A DNA stretch of 64,000 nt from Harmonia axyridis. Its lineage: Eukaryota > Arthropoda > Insecta > Coleoptera > Coccinellidae. Positions 12,050 through 22,962 of the stretch are shown here, piece after piece; position 1 is the stretch's first letter; each line of letters opens with the position of its first letter. The position numbers were made by a program, and so were the translations under genes. Location: the NCBI RefSeq assembly GCF_914767665.1, contig NC_059502.1, forward strand, positions 32,196,812-32,260,811, written 5' to 3'. The notes under the pieces are model-generated. The model searched no databases and was not told the origin of the DNA. It saw nothing but the letters and a program-made list of their open reading frames with translations.

Positions 12050-14600
12050 GTTTTAAATTTTCAGTTTTTTAGATTGCCATACTAAATGAGGAACATATTC
12101 TGTGCCGTGGCTTAAAAATTCATCTTTAGAGAAGCTCATTTACTGAAAGGCTGAAAATGTGTATCTTGAATTGTTATTTAGTTGAAAATTACTTTTAACG
12201 TATGAGAACAACAACTTATAAAGTTATGGAATGTATTTTTCAGGAAAAATGAATGTATCTAACTGATCCTTGGAGAGATAAGAAGAAAAAGATCTATAAA
12301 TTTCAAGATTTGGAGGAGTTTAGAACTAAGAAGAGGTAGAGCTCAATCCTGATATTTTTCAATATCCTGGATATTAAATGATTGGAAGAGTGAATATCCT
12401 CCTTAGTGGAGAGTGAGAAATCCGACTGCGAAGATGTTCTTCCTCATGCGCTGATAGGCTAAAGTCGGACCATTTTTTTAAATCATTTATTGTAATAATG
12501 TATTTTGAACAGCAATAAAAACTTAATGAATACAATTCTTCATAGACTCTCTTTTTTTTTGATTGCCTGTATTATCTGGAAATAATTTTTTGGAAGATTT
12601 TACTATTATCAATTTGATAAGTGACTTGAACTAAACTAGTTGGAAGTAATACAAAATTGAAGAATGAAATGTAATAGACATAACTGATTCTATTCAAACG
12701 ATAAAATTGTTTGTAAAAATGATTTTTCATTCTTCCATCAATAATATTTGTACTTAGAATTTTGGTTGTCGAGAGCCAAAGTAATAAAATAGAACAACAC
12801 AAATAGGTGATTACTAAGCAGTATACTTTCATTTTGAATTTTTAAATGGTTATATTTGAGAATAATTCTATATTGAATTGAATATTCCAACCAAACATTT
12901 GAAAGAATGACCATCTTCACTCAATAATAACATAATAATAATAACGATTTTCACTTGATAAAAATATAAGGAAAATTATTCCCATTTTAAGTTGCGATAT
13001 AATAAAAAATATATTTTTTCTACTATCTGAATAGAAAATTTCATTTTCGCCCCTAAAGAAGAAAGGAAGAATGTTTTCCTCCCGGAAGGAGTAAAAGTAC
13101 CCTTTTCCTCCCTGACTGATAAAAATGACGACCTTAAAAGTAGTAGAAAAGACTATATACATGCCTAAGAAAAAAAATGCTTTCCTTTCTTGGTAAGTAA
13201 ATAATAAAAATATTATTTATTATAGCTTTTTCCATAAATTCTCAAACAAAAATTGAACTTTTGAGAACATATTAATATAAGAAAGATTTCAAGCAATTCT
13301 AACCCTCGTTTACATTGCTAGAATTCCAAAACATCAAAATAACAATGAGTTTCATTCAGAATAAAAGAAAAATTCAAGATTTTCCAAACGTAAGTCTAAT
13401 GTTTTGGTCATATGATTTTGACATTGACCCATCTAGCTGCATCTCTCTCTTTCATATTCAGCCTGCCGCGAATTCTTCTTGAAAGTCTCGTTAGGGCCTG
13501 TCCATGTGATATTAGTTCTATGGCGAAGCCGGGGTGGGTAGCTATTAATGAATAACACCAATATAAACAGAATTCCCTATTATCCTCATTGGAAGAGGGA
13601 TAAAGTCATTATGTATTTCACAAAGACGAAAAACAACACTACCTTGGATTTCGAATTATTTGGTAGCCGATGTTTACACATTCAACATATGGGAAATACT
13701 ACGATTTTGCATTCGCACTGTTTTCTTGTTGTTCTATTTTTTGTGATGATTATGCCAGTTTATCGAATCTTTATTGATTTCGTATTTTTTTTTTCGTATA
13801 TATTTTGGCTGCACTTGTGTATGTATCTCATGATAATAATAAGAAATGGTTTGTATTTAATTTTAAATTCGGTATAACATTTTCGGCCAAGAAGCTACCT
13901 TCAGTACAAACGTCAAAAATACTTTGTTTCCTTCATCGAAGTTAATTTAATGAAACAATGAACAACAATAACACAAATAATAAAAATTGTTGTGAAAAGA
14001 ATCAGTGAGTTTATTCTTAACTGACATATAAGAAAGTTTCTTCTTAAAATTGAGCGAATAGAACAAGCGATTTCCGCACAGAATAAAAATGAACCTGCAC
14101 TGATCAACCTTATGAGAGAAAGGTTTATATAATGTATAGATACTATTAAGATGTGAGGGTATGCTATTACCCTCGAAAGAATATTGAAGTATACAAACAT
14201 TTGAATAACATCAACAGGAGAGAAGCAACTTCGAACTTACAGAATTAAGGAACGGAATGAAAAATAACATTGTTTACGGAAGAATGAATAAACTTTATAA
14301 ATTAACGAACGAAATGAAAAATAAAATTGTTTACGGAAGTATGGGATAAAAAATTGAAGGACTCCTACACCAATTACTGTGGAGAATTGCCTCGGCACTA
14401 ACCGGAAAAAAGGCAAACCCAAAATTCCAGAAATAACTGATATAAATTTAATAACAGTTACCAATGAAGATTAAATTGACCTATTTGCAAACTCGTTGGT
14501 AGCAAATTTCTAACTAGACCAGAGTAACCGGGACAACTTGCCAGCTGAGTATTCAATCCCCACTTCTTGTCATAATCGAGATAAGCACACGAAAAGAATT
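12050..14600. other. AT-rich intergenic stretch
   Basis: No transposon or gene motif recognised. The 109-codon open frame at 13548-13877 is rich in aromatic and aliphatic residues as expected from AT-rich chance frames. A local duplication near 14240-14345 repeats AACGAAATGAAAAATAA and TTGTTTACGGAAG. Confidence 0.4.
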
Positions 14601-14698
14601 GTAAAATTCAACTAGTTCTTTAATGGATTCGGTCCTTACTTGGCGGAAATTCATTATAAATGAAATAAAACGAAGTAATTTCCACTATGTTATTTAAT

Positions 14699-14744
14699 TG
14701 TTAGCAACAATTGTTTCGCCACACTGTGGCTTCATCAGGCTACA
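14699..14744 (-). ncRNA. Hammerhead ribozyme motif of the left Penelope copy
   Basis: The same motif on the minus strand, with its core CTGATGA complementary to 14732-14738. The sequence matches the right-arm ribozyme, so the element has one ribozyme near each outer end, facing outward. Confidence 0.82.
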
Positions 14745-14870
14745 TTTCTGAACTGATAAGAGTACAAAGGTTTTCGGAATCTTATATAGGAACAAATTTG
14801 ACACAAAAATATTCGAAAGGGTATAAATTACAAAGTTATATTGGACAATTTACCGCCTGGGATTTCCAAA

Positions 14871-15737
14871 CTATCGGAAGAAATTCAATAAAGGGGATGA
14901 GTTTACATCCGTTTGTTCGTTCAACAGAATATTTTGGGTATTATACCTGTTTATTTCTAGGGATTCTAAGAGGGTTAGTCTTAAGCTCTTGTTTTCTAAA
15001 TGAAGAATTTCAAAGTTATTATTGAAGGTATGGTCCAATTCTTTTAAGTGATTCGCGTAGGTTGAAAACGAACTATCAGATGTATAACTCTTTTGGTGTT
15101 CCTTTATCCTTTTATTGAACGATCTTCCTGTTTGTCCAATATAAACCATAGGGCAATCATTACAGGTTAACTTGTAGACACCGGATTTAGTTTTTTTATC
15201 TGCTTTGTCTTTATTGTTTTTAATGAACATCTCTAAGTTGTTACTTGTTTTGAAGGATATTGTGTAATTTAATTTTGTTTTCAGGTATTTAGCAATCTTT
15301 TCAGAAATATTATTAACATAAGTTAACGAAAAAAATTTAGTATCAATACCATAATTTACCTTAGGGTATGTTAGACTCAAAGCTTGCTTTCTTTGTTTAT
15401 TCCTCAAAATTTGATCAATAACATGTGGACTGTAACAGTTATTCACAGCTATTTGTTTAATTAAATTTAATTCTTTACAAAAATTAGCATGATTCATAGG
15501 TATATTGATTAATCTATGGATCATACAATTGTATGCAGCCATTTTTTGGTTTAACGGGTGGTTAGAAGTAGCATGGATGGTAGTATCAGTATGTGTAGGT
15601 TTTCTTAAAATACTGAAACTATGAAAGTTATTATTTCTGGTAATTGTTAAATCAAGAAAGTTGAGTGAATTGTTTTGTTCAATTTCAGAAGTGAATTTGA
15701 TACTTGGGTGAATGTTATTGATAAATTCTGTGAACAA
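14871..15737 (-). CDS. Penelope-like RT/GIY-YIG endonuclease, 5'-truncated (left copy)
   Basis: The inverted twin of the right copy. The frame is open from about 15802 (inside the YVDD region) to 14871, and the first Met is at 15737, giving 288 codons. Differences from the right copy are few (for example SILRKP against SIFRKP, QALSL against QAFSL). The GIY-YIG domain is complete. The lack of the GNPLSP segment shows that this copy was cut closer to the RT active site. Confidence 0.88.
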   Translation of the reverse strand: MFTEFINNIHPSIKFTSEIEQNNSLNFLDLTITRNNNFHSFSILRKPTHTDTTIHATSNHPLNQKMAAYNCMIHRLINIPMNHANFCKELNLIKQIAVNNCYSPHVIDQILRNKQRKQALSLTYPKVNYGIDTKFFSLTYVNNISEKIAKYLKTKLNYTISFKTSNNLEMFIKNNKDKADKKTKSGVYKLTCNDCPMVYIGQTGRSFNKRIKEHQKSYTSDSSFSTYANHLKELDHTFNNNFEILHLENKSLRLTLLESLEINRYNTQNILLNEQTDVNSSPLLNFFR

Positions 15738-15803
15738 AGAAAGTTGTCTATTTGTACCTTTGAAGCAACATATAATATCGTCTACATATCTAAACCAATA
15801 AAG

Positions 15804-15833
15804 GAATTATAAATTATTAATAATTTATAATTC
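15804..15833. repeat. 30-bp perfect palindrome at the Penelope junction
   Basis: GAATTATAAATTATT is followed directly by its reverse complement with no spacer. It sits where the left copy's end meets the right copy's longer 5' part. Confidence 0.9.
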
Positions 15834-15843
15834 TGATGAAGGT

Positions 15844-16872
15844 TTGATTATGGGTAACCCTTTAAGTCCAATCCTAGCAGAAATATTCATGAACAACTTA
15901 GAAAACAAAATTCACTCTAACAATAAAACAAAATATTTCCTTTATTGGTTTAGATATGTAGACGATATTATATGTTGCTTCAAAGGTACAAATAGACAAC
16001 TTTCTTTGTTCACAGAATTTATCAATAACATTCACCCAAGTATCAAATTCACTTCTGAAATTGAACAAAACAATTCACTCAACTTTCTTGATTTAACAAT
16101 TACCAGAAATAATAACTTTCATAGTTTCAGTATTTTTAGAAAACCTACACATACTGATACTACCATCCATGCTACTTCTAACCACCCGTTAAACCAAAAA
16201 ATGGCTGCATACAATTGTATGATCCATAGATTAATCAATATACCTATGAATCATGCTAATTTTTGTAAAGAATTAAATTTAATTAAACAAATAGCTGTGA
16301 ATAACTGTTACAGTCCACATGTTATTGATCAAATTTTGAGGAATAAACAAAGAAAGCAAGCTTTTAGTCTAACATACCCTAAGGTAAATTATGGTATTGA
16401 TACTAAATTTTTTTCGTTAACTTATGTTAATAATATTTCTGAAAAGATTGCTAAATACCTGAAAACAAAATTAAATTACACAATATCCTTCAAAACAAGT
16501 AACAACTTAGAGATGTTCATTAAAAACAATAAAGACAAAGCAGATAAAAAAACTAAATCCGGTGTCTACAAGTTAACCTGTAATGATTGCCCTATGGTTT
16601 ATATTGGACAAACAGGAAGATCGTTCAATAAAAGGATAAAGGAACACCAAAAGAGTTATACATCTGATAGTTCGTTTTCAACCTACGCGAATCACTTAAA
16701 AGAATTGGACCATACCTTCAATAATAACTTTGAAATTCTTCATTTAGAAAACAAGAGCTTAAGACTAACCCTCTTAGAATCCCTAGAAATAAACAGGTAT
16801 AATACCCAAAATATTCTGTTGAACGAACAAACGGATGTAAACTCATCCCCTTTGTTGAATTTCTTCCGATAG
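15844..16872 (+). CDS. Penelope-like RT/GIY-YIG endonuclease, 5'-truncated (right copy)
   Basis: An open frame of 342 codons. It begins within the reverse transcriptase: MGNPLSPILAEIFM (finger/palm motif) then WFRYVDDIICC with the YVDD active-site pair. The thumb region follows to about residue 215. A GIY-YIG endonuclease domain covers about 235-330, with GVYKLTCNDC, VYIGQTGRSFNKRIKEH and a Cys pair typical of this clade. Family proteins are usually two to three times longer, so the N-terminal part of RT is missing. The frame reads open upstream (SDEGLI), so the ATG used here is only the first internal Met. The truncated RT is very likely non-functional; the endonuclease domain looks intact. 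The gene is from a mobile element, not host. Confidence 0.9.
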   Translation: MIMGNPLSPILAEIFMNNLENKIHSNNKTKYFLYWFRYVDDIICCFKGTNRQLSLFTEFINNIHPSIKFTSEIEQNNSLNFLDLTITRNNNFHSFSIFRKPTHTDTTIHATSNHPLNQKMAAYNCMIHRLINIPMNHANFCKELNLIKQIAVNNCYSPHVIDQILRNKQRKQAFSLTYPKVNYGIDTKFFSLTYVNNISEKIAKYLKTKLNYTISFKTSNNLEMFIKNNKDKADKKTKSGVYKLTCNDCPMVYIGQTGRSFNKRIKEHQKSYTSDSSFSTYANHLKELDHTFNNNFEILHLENKSLRLTLLESLEINRYNTQNILLNEQTDVNSSPLLNFFR

Positions 16873-16998
16873 TTTGGAAATCCCAGGCGGTAAATTGTCC
16901 AATATAACTTTGTAATTTATACCCTTTCGAATATTTTTGTGTCAATTTTGTTCCTATATAAGATTCCGAAAACCTTTGTACTCTTATCAGTTCAGAAA

Positions 16999-17044
16999 TG
17001 TAGCCTGATGAAGCCACAGTGTGGCGAAACAATTGTTGCTAACA
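16999..17044 (+). ncRNA. Hammerhead ribozyme motif of the right Penelope copy
   Basis: The core CTGATGA (17005-17011) is followed by stem II GCCAC-AGT-GTGGC (17013-17025), then GAAA (17026-17029). A very short stem III (AC/GT with AATT between, 17029-17036) leads to a cleavable GTT (cut after 17037). Stem I pairs TGTAGC (16999-17004) with GCTAaCA (17038-17044). All conserved core bases are present. Penelope-like elements are known to carry minimal hammerheads with tiny stem III, which this matches. Self-cleavage is inferred. Confidence 0.82.
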
Positions 17045-17589
17045 ATTAAATAACATAGTGGAAATTGCTTCGTTTTATTTTATTCAACTAGTTCTACCGG
17101 GTGAAGTTGAATAGGTTAAAAATCTCGAAAAGGAAATATCTTAATATCTTATGGAAAACTGTTTCGAATAAAAAGTTACAACCTCTTCCATTGCTTTTAC
17201 CCGTGTAGGGAAGGGGGGTCAACTTTGATATTTTAATTATTCATGATTCATCATAGATGGCACTGCAATAGAATTTGAATTTTTCTAAACGACCTTAATG
17301 TCTCCATTCCATTGATCATTCACGTGAAATTTCAGTCGTAAATTGTATAACTTTTCTTTTGAACTTTGAAAGATGGAAAACGTTATGCACATAAAGATAG
17401 ACGGCTCGACGGATTTTTCTACTCAATTTAAAATGAAAGAGATCCATTTCGATTTTTTCTTCTCTTTCATTTGATACATCTTTTTTAATTGATATGGAAT
17501 ATTTTGAACCAAAAACACCTAAAACAAATGATTTCGTTATTTTTAAATGATAATAATTTTCATTATTTTTAAAGGATAAATGTGGGGTG

Positions 17590-18030
17590 CCAACTTCACT
17601 CTTCGCGTAATTTCGAATGGTCGATTTTTTTAATTCTGGGGGTGCACAAATGAAATTATTGCGTGGACAAACGTGGACCTACGATGGACAAACGATCCTG
17701 AAATTTTAAAATTAAAATTCGCATTTGTGGGTGCCAATACATCACACTTTGACTTTCCTAAATGAATGATCGATATTTTGGTTCCTATGGTTGGACAAAT
17801 GAAATTATTGGATGGACAAAAGTGGACTTACGTTGGACAAACGATCTATGGGATTTTAAACATTTTTTTTCAATTTGGGGGTGCTGCTCAGAAAATGAAC
17901 GGAAAAGATGTATTATCTTATATCTCTCGAACGGTGCCTGGACAAATAAAAAAAAAGGGTGGACAAACGTGGACCTACGATGGACAAACGATCCTGAAAT
18001 TTTGATCCCAAAATTCGCATTTGGGGGTGC
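17590..18030. repeat. GGACAAA-rich direct repeats
   Basis: Three diverged units share TGGACAAA, then GTGGAC-TACG, then TGGACAAACGATC, then a GGGGGTGC box. They lie at about 17640-17735, 17790-17885 and 17938-18035. Two overlapping + frames and one minus frame stay open across units 2 and 3 only because unit length preserves frame. I see no protein family match; this looks like satellite-like amplification. Confidence 0.65.
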
Positions 18031-18094
18031 CAGCTTCACACAGCTAATTCATTAATATGCTCCTACTCATTAATATTTTGGTTTCAGATATCCA

Positions 18095-18460
18095 GCAAAC
18101 GACGAACAGTTCGAAGACACAGTGGTATGTTATTCTTGCCAAAAAAGATAGTAAACTACTTCAAACGATGGAAATTGAATAGCACCTCAAAGAAGACTAA
18201 AGCCATATATATTGGAGCAAGCAAAACGAAGAAGAATCCCAGAGAAACATAATTATTGAAAATCAAAAAATTCAATGGAAAAAAGGGGGGCCACCTATTT
18301 GGGGTAGATTCTTAATGAAACACTGATTTCCATCAAGCAATTAGAAAGAATACGAAGCGATTACATCGATGCCTGTATCAGTTATTGAATCCGACGAGCA
18401 CAATAACTTTGGAAAGCAAAGAAGAAACTGCTACCGTTTGGGTCAAATTGGACCTTGGTC
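18095..18460 (+). pseudogene. Jockey/R1-like LINE reverse transcriptase fragment
   Basis: The broken + frame reads IVNYFKRWKLN, TSKKTKAIYIGASKTK and later HLFGVDS, matching the thumb/connection region after the RT active site in jockey-group elements. Stops interrupt it. It lies directly left of the piggyBac relic. Confidence 0.65.
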
Positions 18461-18489
18461 TTGGTTCTTCTGCTTTTAGGTATTCTCAG

Positions 18490-19500
18490 GGGTCATTGAG
18501 ACTGTGCTGACAGCGGTTGAAAGTGGAGATGCTGAGAAGGTTATGTCATTTTTGAGCGAGTTGGATGGGGATGATAATATGAGCGATTCGGAAAGTCAAC
18601 ATAGTATTTATGATACCGATTCCGATATTTCTGAGACAGAATTCGAAGACAACATCCAGACTGATAATCGGAATACAAATTACTTTTATGGCAATAATAA
18701 TTTCAAGTGATCCAAAACACACCCAGCTCAGTCATGTACAGGGTCCGGCAAAAAAACCTCCCTGATTTCAATAGGCATTTGCAAAAGGAATAAGAAACAT
18801 ATATGTAGAACAATTACTTATATTTGTGAATAGCCTATATGATGCCATTTTACATCACTTAGTACACTTTACTTGGTTTTGAAAATTATGTCTGATAAAT
18901 GATGTCCCCCATTGTTAAGACATTCACGAAGTCTTTCCCTGAAGTTGTCCATAGTTCTTCGGAAGCCTTGGAATGGCTGCCACTTCCTGCCTAATGGCAT
19001 CTTTTAGTTCTTGCAGAGTTCTGGGACGATGTTTGTACACTTCAGCCTTTAGGTACCCCCACAGAAAGAAATATCAAGGTGATAAGTCGGGTGACCTTGG
19101 GGGCCAGGAAATGTCATGAATGTCTTAACAATGGGGGACATCATTTATCAGACATAATTTTCAAAACCAAGTAAAGTGTACTAAGTGATGTAAAATGGCA
19201 TCATATAGGCTATTCACAAATATAAGTAATTGTTCTATATGTTTCTTATTCTTTTTGCAAATGCCTATTGAAATCAGGGAGGTTTTTTTGCCGGACCCTG
19301 TATTAGACAACATAATATTTTGCGAATACATCTTCCTGGAATCAGGAAATCTGCAGCTGCGCAGAAACCTAAAACACCATATGAAGCGTGGTCTCTTCTA
19401 ATTACCCAAGATATGGTACAAGCCATTATGGACCATACCAATACTAAAATTACAAAGATTATTATTAAATTAAGAGACCGACAACATCACTTCTAAAACG
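18490..19500 (+). pseudogene. piggyBac-like transposase relic, split by a MITE
   Basis: The + frame at 18504-18710 has the acidic N-terminus typical of piggyBac transposases (DDNMSDSESQHSIYDTDSD), then NYFYGNNNFK with a stop where the family has W-S-K. After the TA-flanked insertion (18739-19300) the frame resumes as RQHNILRIHLPGIRK, then TPYEAWSLLITQDMVQ and DHTNTKI, the family's N-terminal conserved block. The catalytic Asp region was not found, and the relic fades after about 19500. Dead copy. Confidence 0.8.
18739..19300. mobile_element. Long-TIR mariner-type element inserted in the piggyBac relic
   Basis: Ends CAGGGTCCGGC / GCCGGACCCTG, flanked by TA on both sides (18737-18738, 19301-19302). 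The inverted repeats run about 190-200 bp each. The core, on the minus strand, keeps a piece of an IS630/mariner transposase (FFLWGYLKAEVYKHRPRTLQ), so it is a deletion derivative. One arm has a short indel relative to the other (TATATGTAGAAC against TATAGAAC). Confidence 0.88.
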
Positions 19501-19924
19501 ACCGAACTTTTCAAATTCGATGTTGAAATACCATAAAACTTTGAAGCTGTAGTATGGAGTGCTTTGACCTAAGGTAAATGATCTGAACTACATTCTATTC
19601 GAGCTATACTTTTTAGGCCCCCTAGTTTTAATCCTGGGTACGCCATTGCTTTTATTGAATGTCTGGATTAAAACAAATGCTTCTCTCAGGTTGAGTTCAA
19701 TAAAAAGTTTCACAAAAAAAATGTCTCATTATCAATATTCAACTATAGAAAAGGATATTTTCTTGTTCTGCCATTACATCAAATTAGATCTGAGCATTCG
19801 CTAACATTCCTAACAATGTGTACCTACTTACAAATATAATACAATCGTTTGCCAACGTGTATAAAAACGTTCTCTAGTTCAGTATCGTAATGAGTTCATT
19901 ACAGTTCTAAGAACAGAGCTGTAA

Positions 19925-20460
19925 TGAACTCATTACAGCATCGTTTTCATAAGTAATTGCACAAGTGCATCAAAATTACCGATAATTTTGCATGACAGCG
20001 TGTTGTCATAAAAACTGCATGAGTTCATTTTCATTCTTGGAGAAACAGTCCGACACATTCGGTGTCGGGCTCTTTCTCCAAAAATGAAAATGACCGAATT
20101 CAGTTTTTCAAAGAAAACACGCTGGAATGCCAAATTATCCGGTAATTTTGATGCACGAGTGTAATTCGGGGGAATATTTCCCGAATAAACTGTTACATTA
20201 CCTGTCAAACTGATTTAGAATGGAATTGCCATAGATTCGAACTGTGTAAGATGCATAAAAACTAATCATCTATGAACAGAACAATTATCGCAGTGCAGTT
20301 TCGCTTCCTACAATGCAATTATCGCTGTAATTTTCGATAATTGCTCTCCAGATACATAGAATTTTTGACAGGAGGGAAATATTCGCTGTAATTTTCGATA
20401 ATTGTTCTCCATATACATAGAATTTTTGACCGGAGGGAAAAATTCAGTTATATTTTTCGG
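19925..20460 (-). repeat. Dispersed repeat R1, copy a
   Basis: Contains, in order, a GTAATTTTGATGCA hairpin pair, TCGGTGTCGGGCTCTTTCTCC, CCGAATAAACTGTTACATTA, CTATGAACAGAACAATTATCG and CGCTGTAATTTTCGATAATTG. The same blocks recur in reverse orientation at 31975-32770. No coding content; its class is unknown. Confidence 0.75.
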
Positions 20461-20486
20461 TTTGTGATTGTCTAATAGTTATTTAT

Positions 20487-20609
20487 AATACAAGTGCAGA
20501 AGGCATTCATATTTTTCCACGAGTTCAAAATTCAAAAACGAGCCACGAAGTGGCGAGTTTTTGAATGAACGAGTGGTAGAATGAGCCTTCTGTACGTGTA
20601 TTATACATT
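20487..20609. repeat. Palindromic hairpin element A
   Basis: Outer arms ATACAAGTGCAGAAGGC / GCCTTCTGTACGTGTAT enclose inner palindromes (CGAGTTCAAAATTCAAAAACG against GTTTTTGAATGAACGAG, and GCCACGAAGTGGC). It shares its ends with element B at 21.2 kb. Confidence 0.6.
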
Positions 20610-21223
20610 ATTTTCTCTAATTCATTGCATTTTTATTGAAATCAATGAAATATTTCCATAAATATCATTTAGTGATTTTTGCATTGAAAAATGTTGGTTG
20701 GCAGAACTGATTTCTTCAAGGCAAATTGATGAATTGACAGACAAAGCCGTGGCGGAAAGTTCGGAGTACCAACATATAATAATAAAATATAACCATGAAA
20801 ACTGTGCGTTTCTGATTCTCGCACGATTTTGTTCTACAAGATGTGGAAGAATGAACGGAATAACCACAGAATTAGAGAAACTGACTTCCAATCCTATCAA
20901 ATTTCAACAAACGTCAATAATTGTCAATATAATGTAATTTGGATATAGTGAGATGATTTGCAACTTTATTCGCAAATTTTCAAATTCTGGTGGTTTTAAA
21001 TCGATTTAGTCAGACATAACTCACGATATTGAAGCGTAATTGTAAATTATTCCAAAATTCGAAACGTACGATTCATATCCAAATTCCATAATCTGTCAAT
21101 GTTCGTAATAGTCACACCAACTGCCAATATACAATACAAATGTCACTAGGATATTTAATCTAAATTTTTCATTCAATTTCGCAATATTTCACAAAACTTG
21201 ACTGAAATAGAGAATATATCGTC

Positions 21224-21305
21224 TAATACACGTTGCAGAAGGCAATTCCAACACTCATGAATTTCGCATTCGTGTTGGAAGAGCCCATTCTGCAACTTGT
21301 TTCAG
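21224..21305. repeat. Palindromic hairpin element B
   Basis: ACACGTTGCAGAAGGC pairs with GCCCATTCTGCAACTTGT around an inner stem TTCCAACAC / GTGTTGGAA. Related to element A. Confidence 0.55.
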
Positions 21306-22079
21306 AATATACTATTAAATCCTATTCAATTTAAAAGAACGATTTGAAGATTGGTACTCAGCAAGTAATATTATTCGATATCTGAATGTATAAATGATAA
21401 TTTGTTAGTTTCATGGACTAGTGACCATCAATCAGTATTTTTGTCTTGCTTTTGTTATAACTATTTTTTCTCGTTACTCACTTGTCCCATACTCTCTAAC
21501 GAGATCAAAATAAGTTTATTATTATTGTTATTTTGACATCTGCACGATACATTATTGATGTTTTCTAAGCTACTCGCTAGATGGCCATCCAGAGTCCACA
21601 CATTCCTTTCCGGTGATACTCGTCACGTTCCAATATTGTTCGTTGAACTCTACATATAAATTTCATTAAAAACATGGGTATATGTAACTTGTTTCAATAT
21701 TTGGTGGTGTCGAAAAATAATTTGTTAGTTTACATAGACATATGTTCCAGTTGAAAAGTTCAATACAGACATCAGATAACAGAGGTAAAAGCGACGACTC
21801 AAGGCAAAAACAATTTAGGATTGCGGTTTATAATTTTATTACGCATGTGATTTTAATTGTTCGAATTTCAATAAATTCCAGTAGTGGTTTGTGTTGCTTT
21901 ACATTTAGAATATGCAGGGTGTCCTTTTATAACATTCATATAATTATTTTATCTTTAATCCTATAATTTTTTTCGAAAATTCGATATAATGAAACAAAAA
22001 AAACGCTCCATGAATTGAATTAGAATTCTCTGGGATTTTTGTGGTGATATTGAACTGTAAAACGCATACTTAACACTGT

Positions 22080-22610
22080 TTTTTTCGATATTTTCAATTC
22101 AGCGGTTGATTATTCAAAAAGCCTCCGCAAGCCCTTTTTTATCAAATTAATGCAGAGAACAAAAAAATGTTTTTCCGTAAATCCAATAGCTACTTCTTGT
22201 AGAGATTTCAAAACATCCCTGAAATTTTCTGTGCCATCATTGATTGGTGGGATATTGATGGTTAAAGACAAAAATGTCCTTTTCAATTGAATTCAAAGTT
22301 GAAGCTGAATGAACAAGTTATCTCATCCATATAACCGAGTTAGAAACAAAATTTCCAAGTCTGTATGCCAAAAATAAAAACCTAAAAAATTTCCCAGAAA
22401 TTTTAGATACTGTATTCATTAGGATTGAGCGGTACACGTTGCTTGAAAAATTTTTTCATCATGAGATCTCTAAACTATAAACTTCAAGCTTCAAAAATTT
22501 TCTTTTTGAAATTGAGATACGACCATTGTTATCGAAAATAAAGCCATTTGAAAAACCACTAAAAATTTCGAATTTTGTTTTGATCCTTCAATTTATTCCC
22601 CTTGTGTGTT
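22080..22610 (+). repeat. Dispersed repeat R2, copy a
   Basis: Blocks such as TTCCAAGTCTGTATGCC, TTAGGATTGAGCGGTACACG, AAACTATAAACTTCAAGCTT and GAGATACGACCAT recur at 34.0-34.6 kb in the same orientation and at 33.4-33.9 kb inverted. Non-coding, class unknown. Confidence 0.7.
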
Positions 22611-22962
22611 ATGATAAACTTTGAATTTTGCTTGTAGATTAAAATCTTTTTCTACTCCTATTGATTTATTTAGTCATTATTGAACTGCTTTTGAGCAATC
22701 AATAGTATCTATTAACAAACAACGTGAGTAATAATAACTCAATCCTATAACTCACTATATAAATCGGAACGGATGGCTCTGTGCTTCTATACTTCTGGGC
22801 TTTTATTCGGTTGGCCGAAAGGGAACATTCCATTATTGTTATTGAGGGGAGGAATGTCACTTTGATAATTTCAACGTTTATAGGACGTAACTTTTGAGGT
22901 TTTGAGGTTGAAGTTTTTTTTTCTATTCTTGTATTTTAATATTTATTGTTATAGTCGTAGAT

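Larger units (their letters stand above)
14620..17081. mobile_element. Penelope-like element: two truncated copies in inverted orientation
   Basis: A 2.46-kb insertion flanked by the 14-bp direct repeat ATTCAACTAGTTCT (14606-14619 and 17082-17095). The arms 14663-15806 and 15937-17080 are reverse complements of equal length (about 1144 bp) with only a few differences. Each carries the 3' half of a Penelope-type gene (RT motif YVDD, then GIY-YIG endonuclease) and a hammerhead ribozyme motif near its outer end. The right copy extends further 5' (15807-15936, motif GNPLSP). A 43-nt unpaired tail (14620-14662) is at the left edge. Both copies are 5' truncated. The near identity of the arms implies a recent event. 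Confidence 0.92.

Noticed and set aside
13548..13877. 109-codon open frame with hydrophobic stretches
   Set aside because: Composition follows AT bias; no signal peptide, family match or promoter.
14711..15025. Antisense open frame on the Penelope copy (mirror at 16718-17032)
   Set aside because: It is the complement of the GIY-YIG coding end and its 3' UTR, duplicated with the element.
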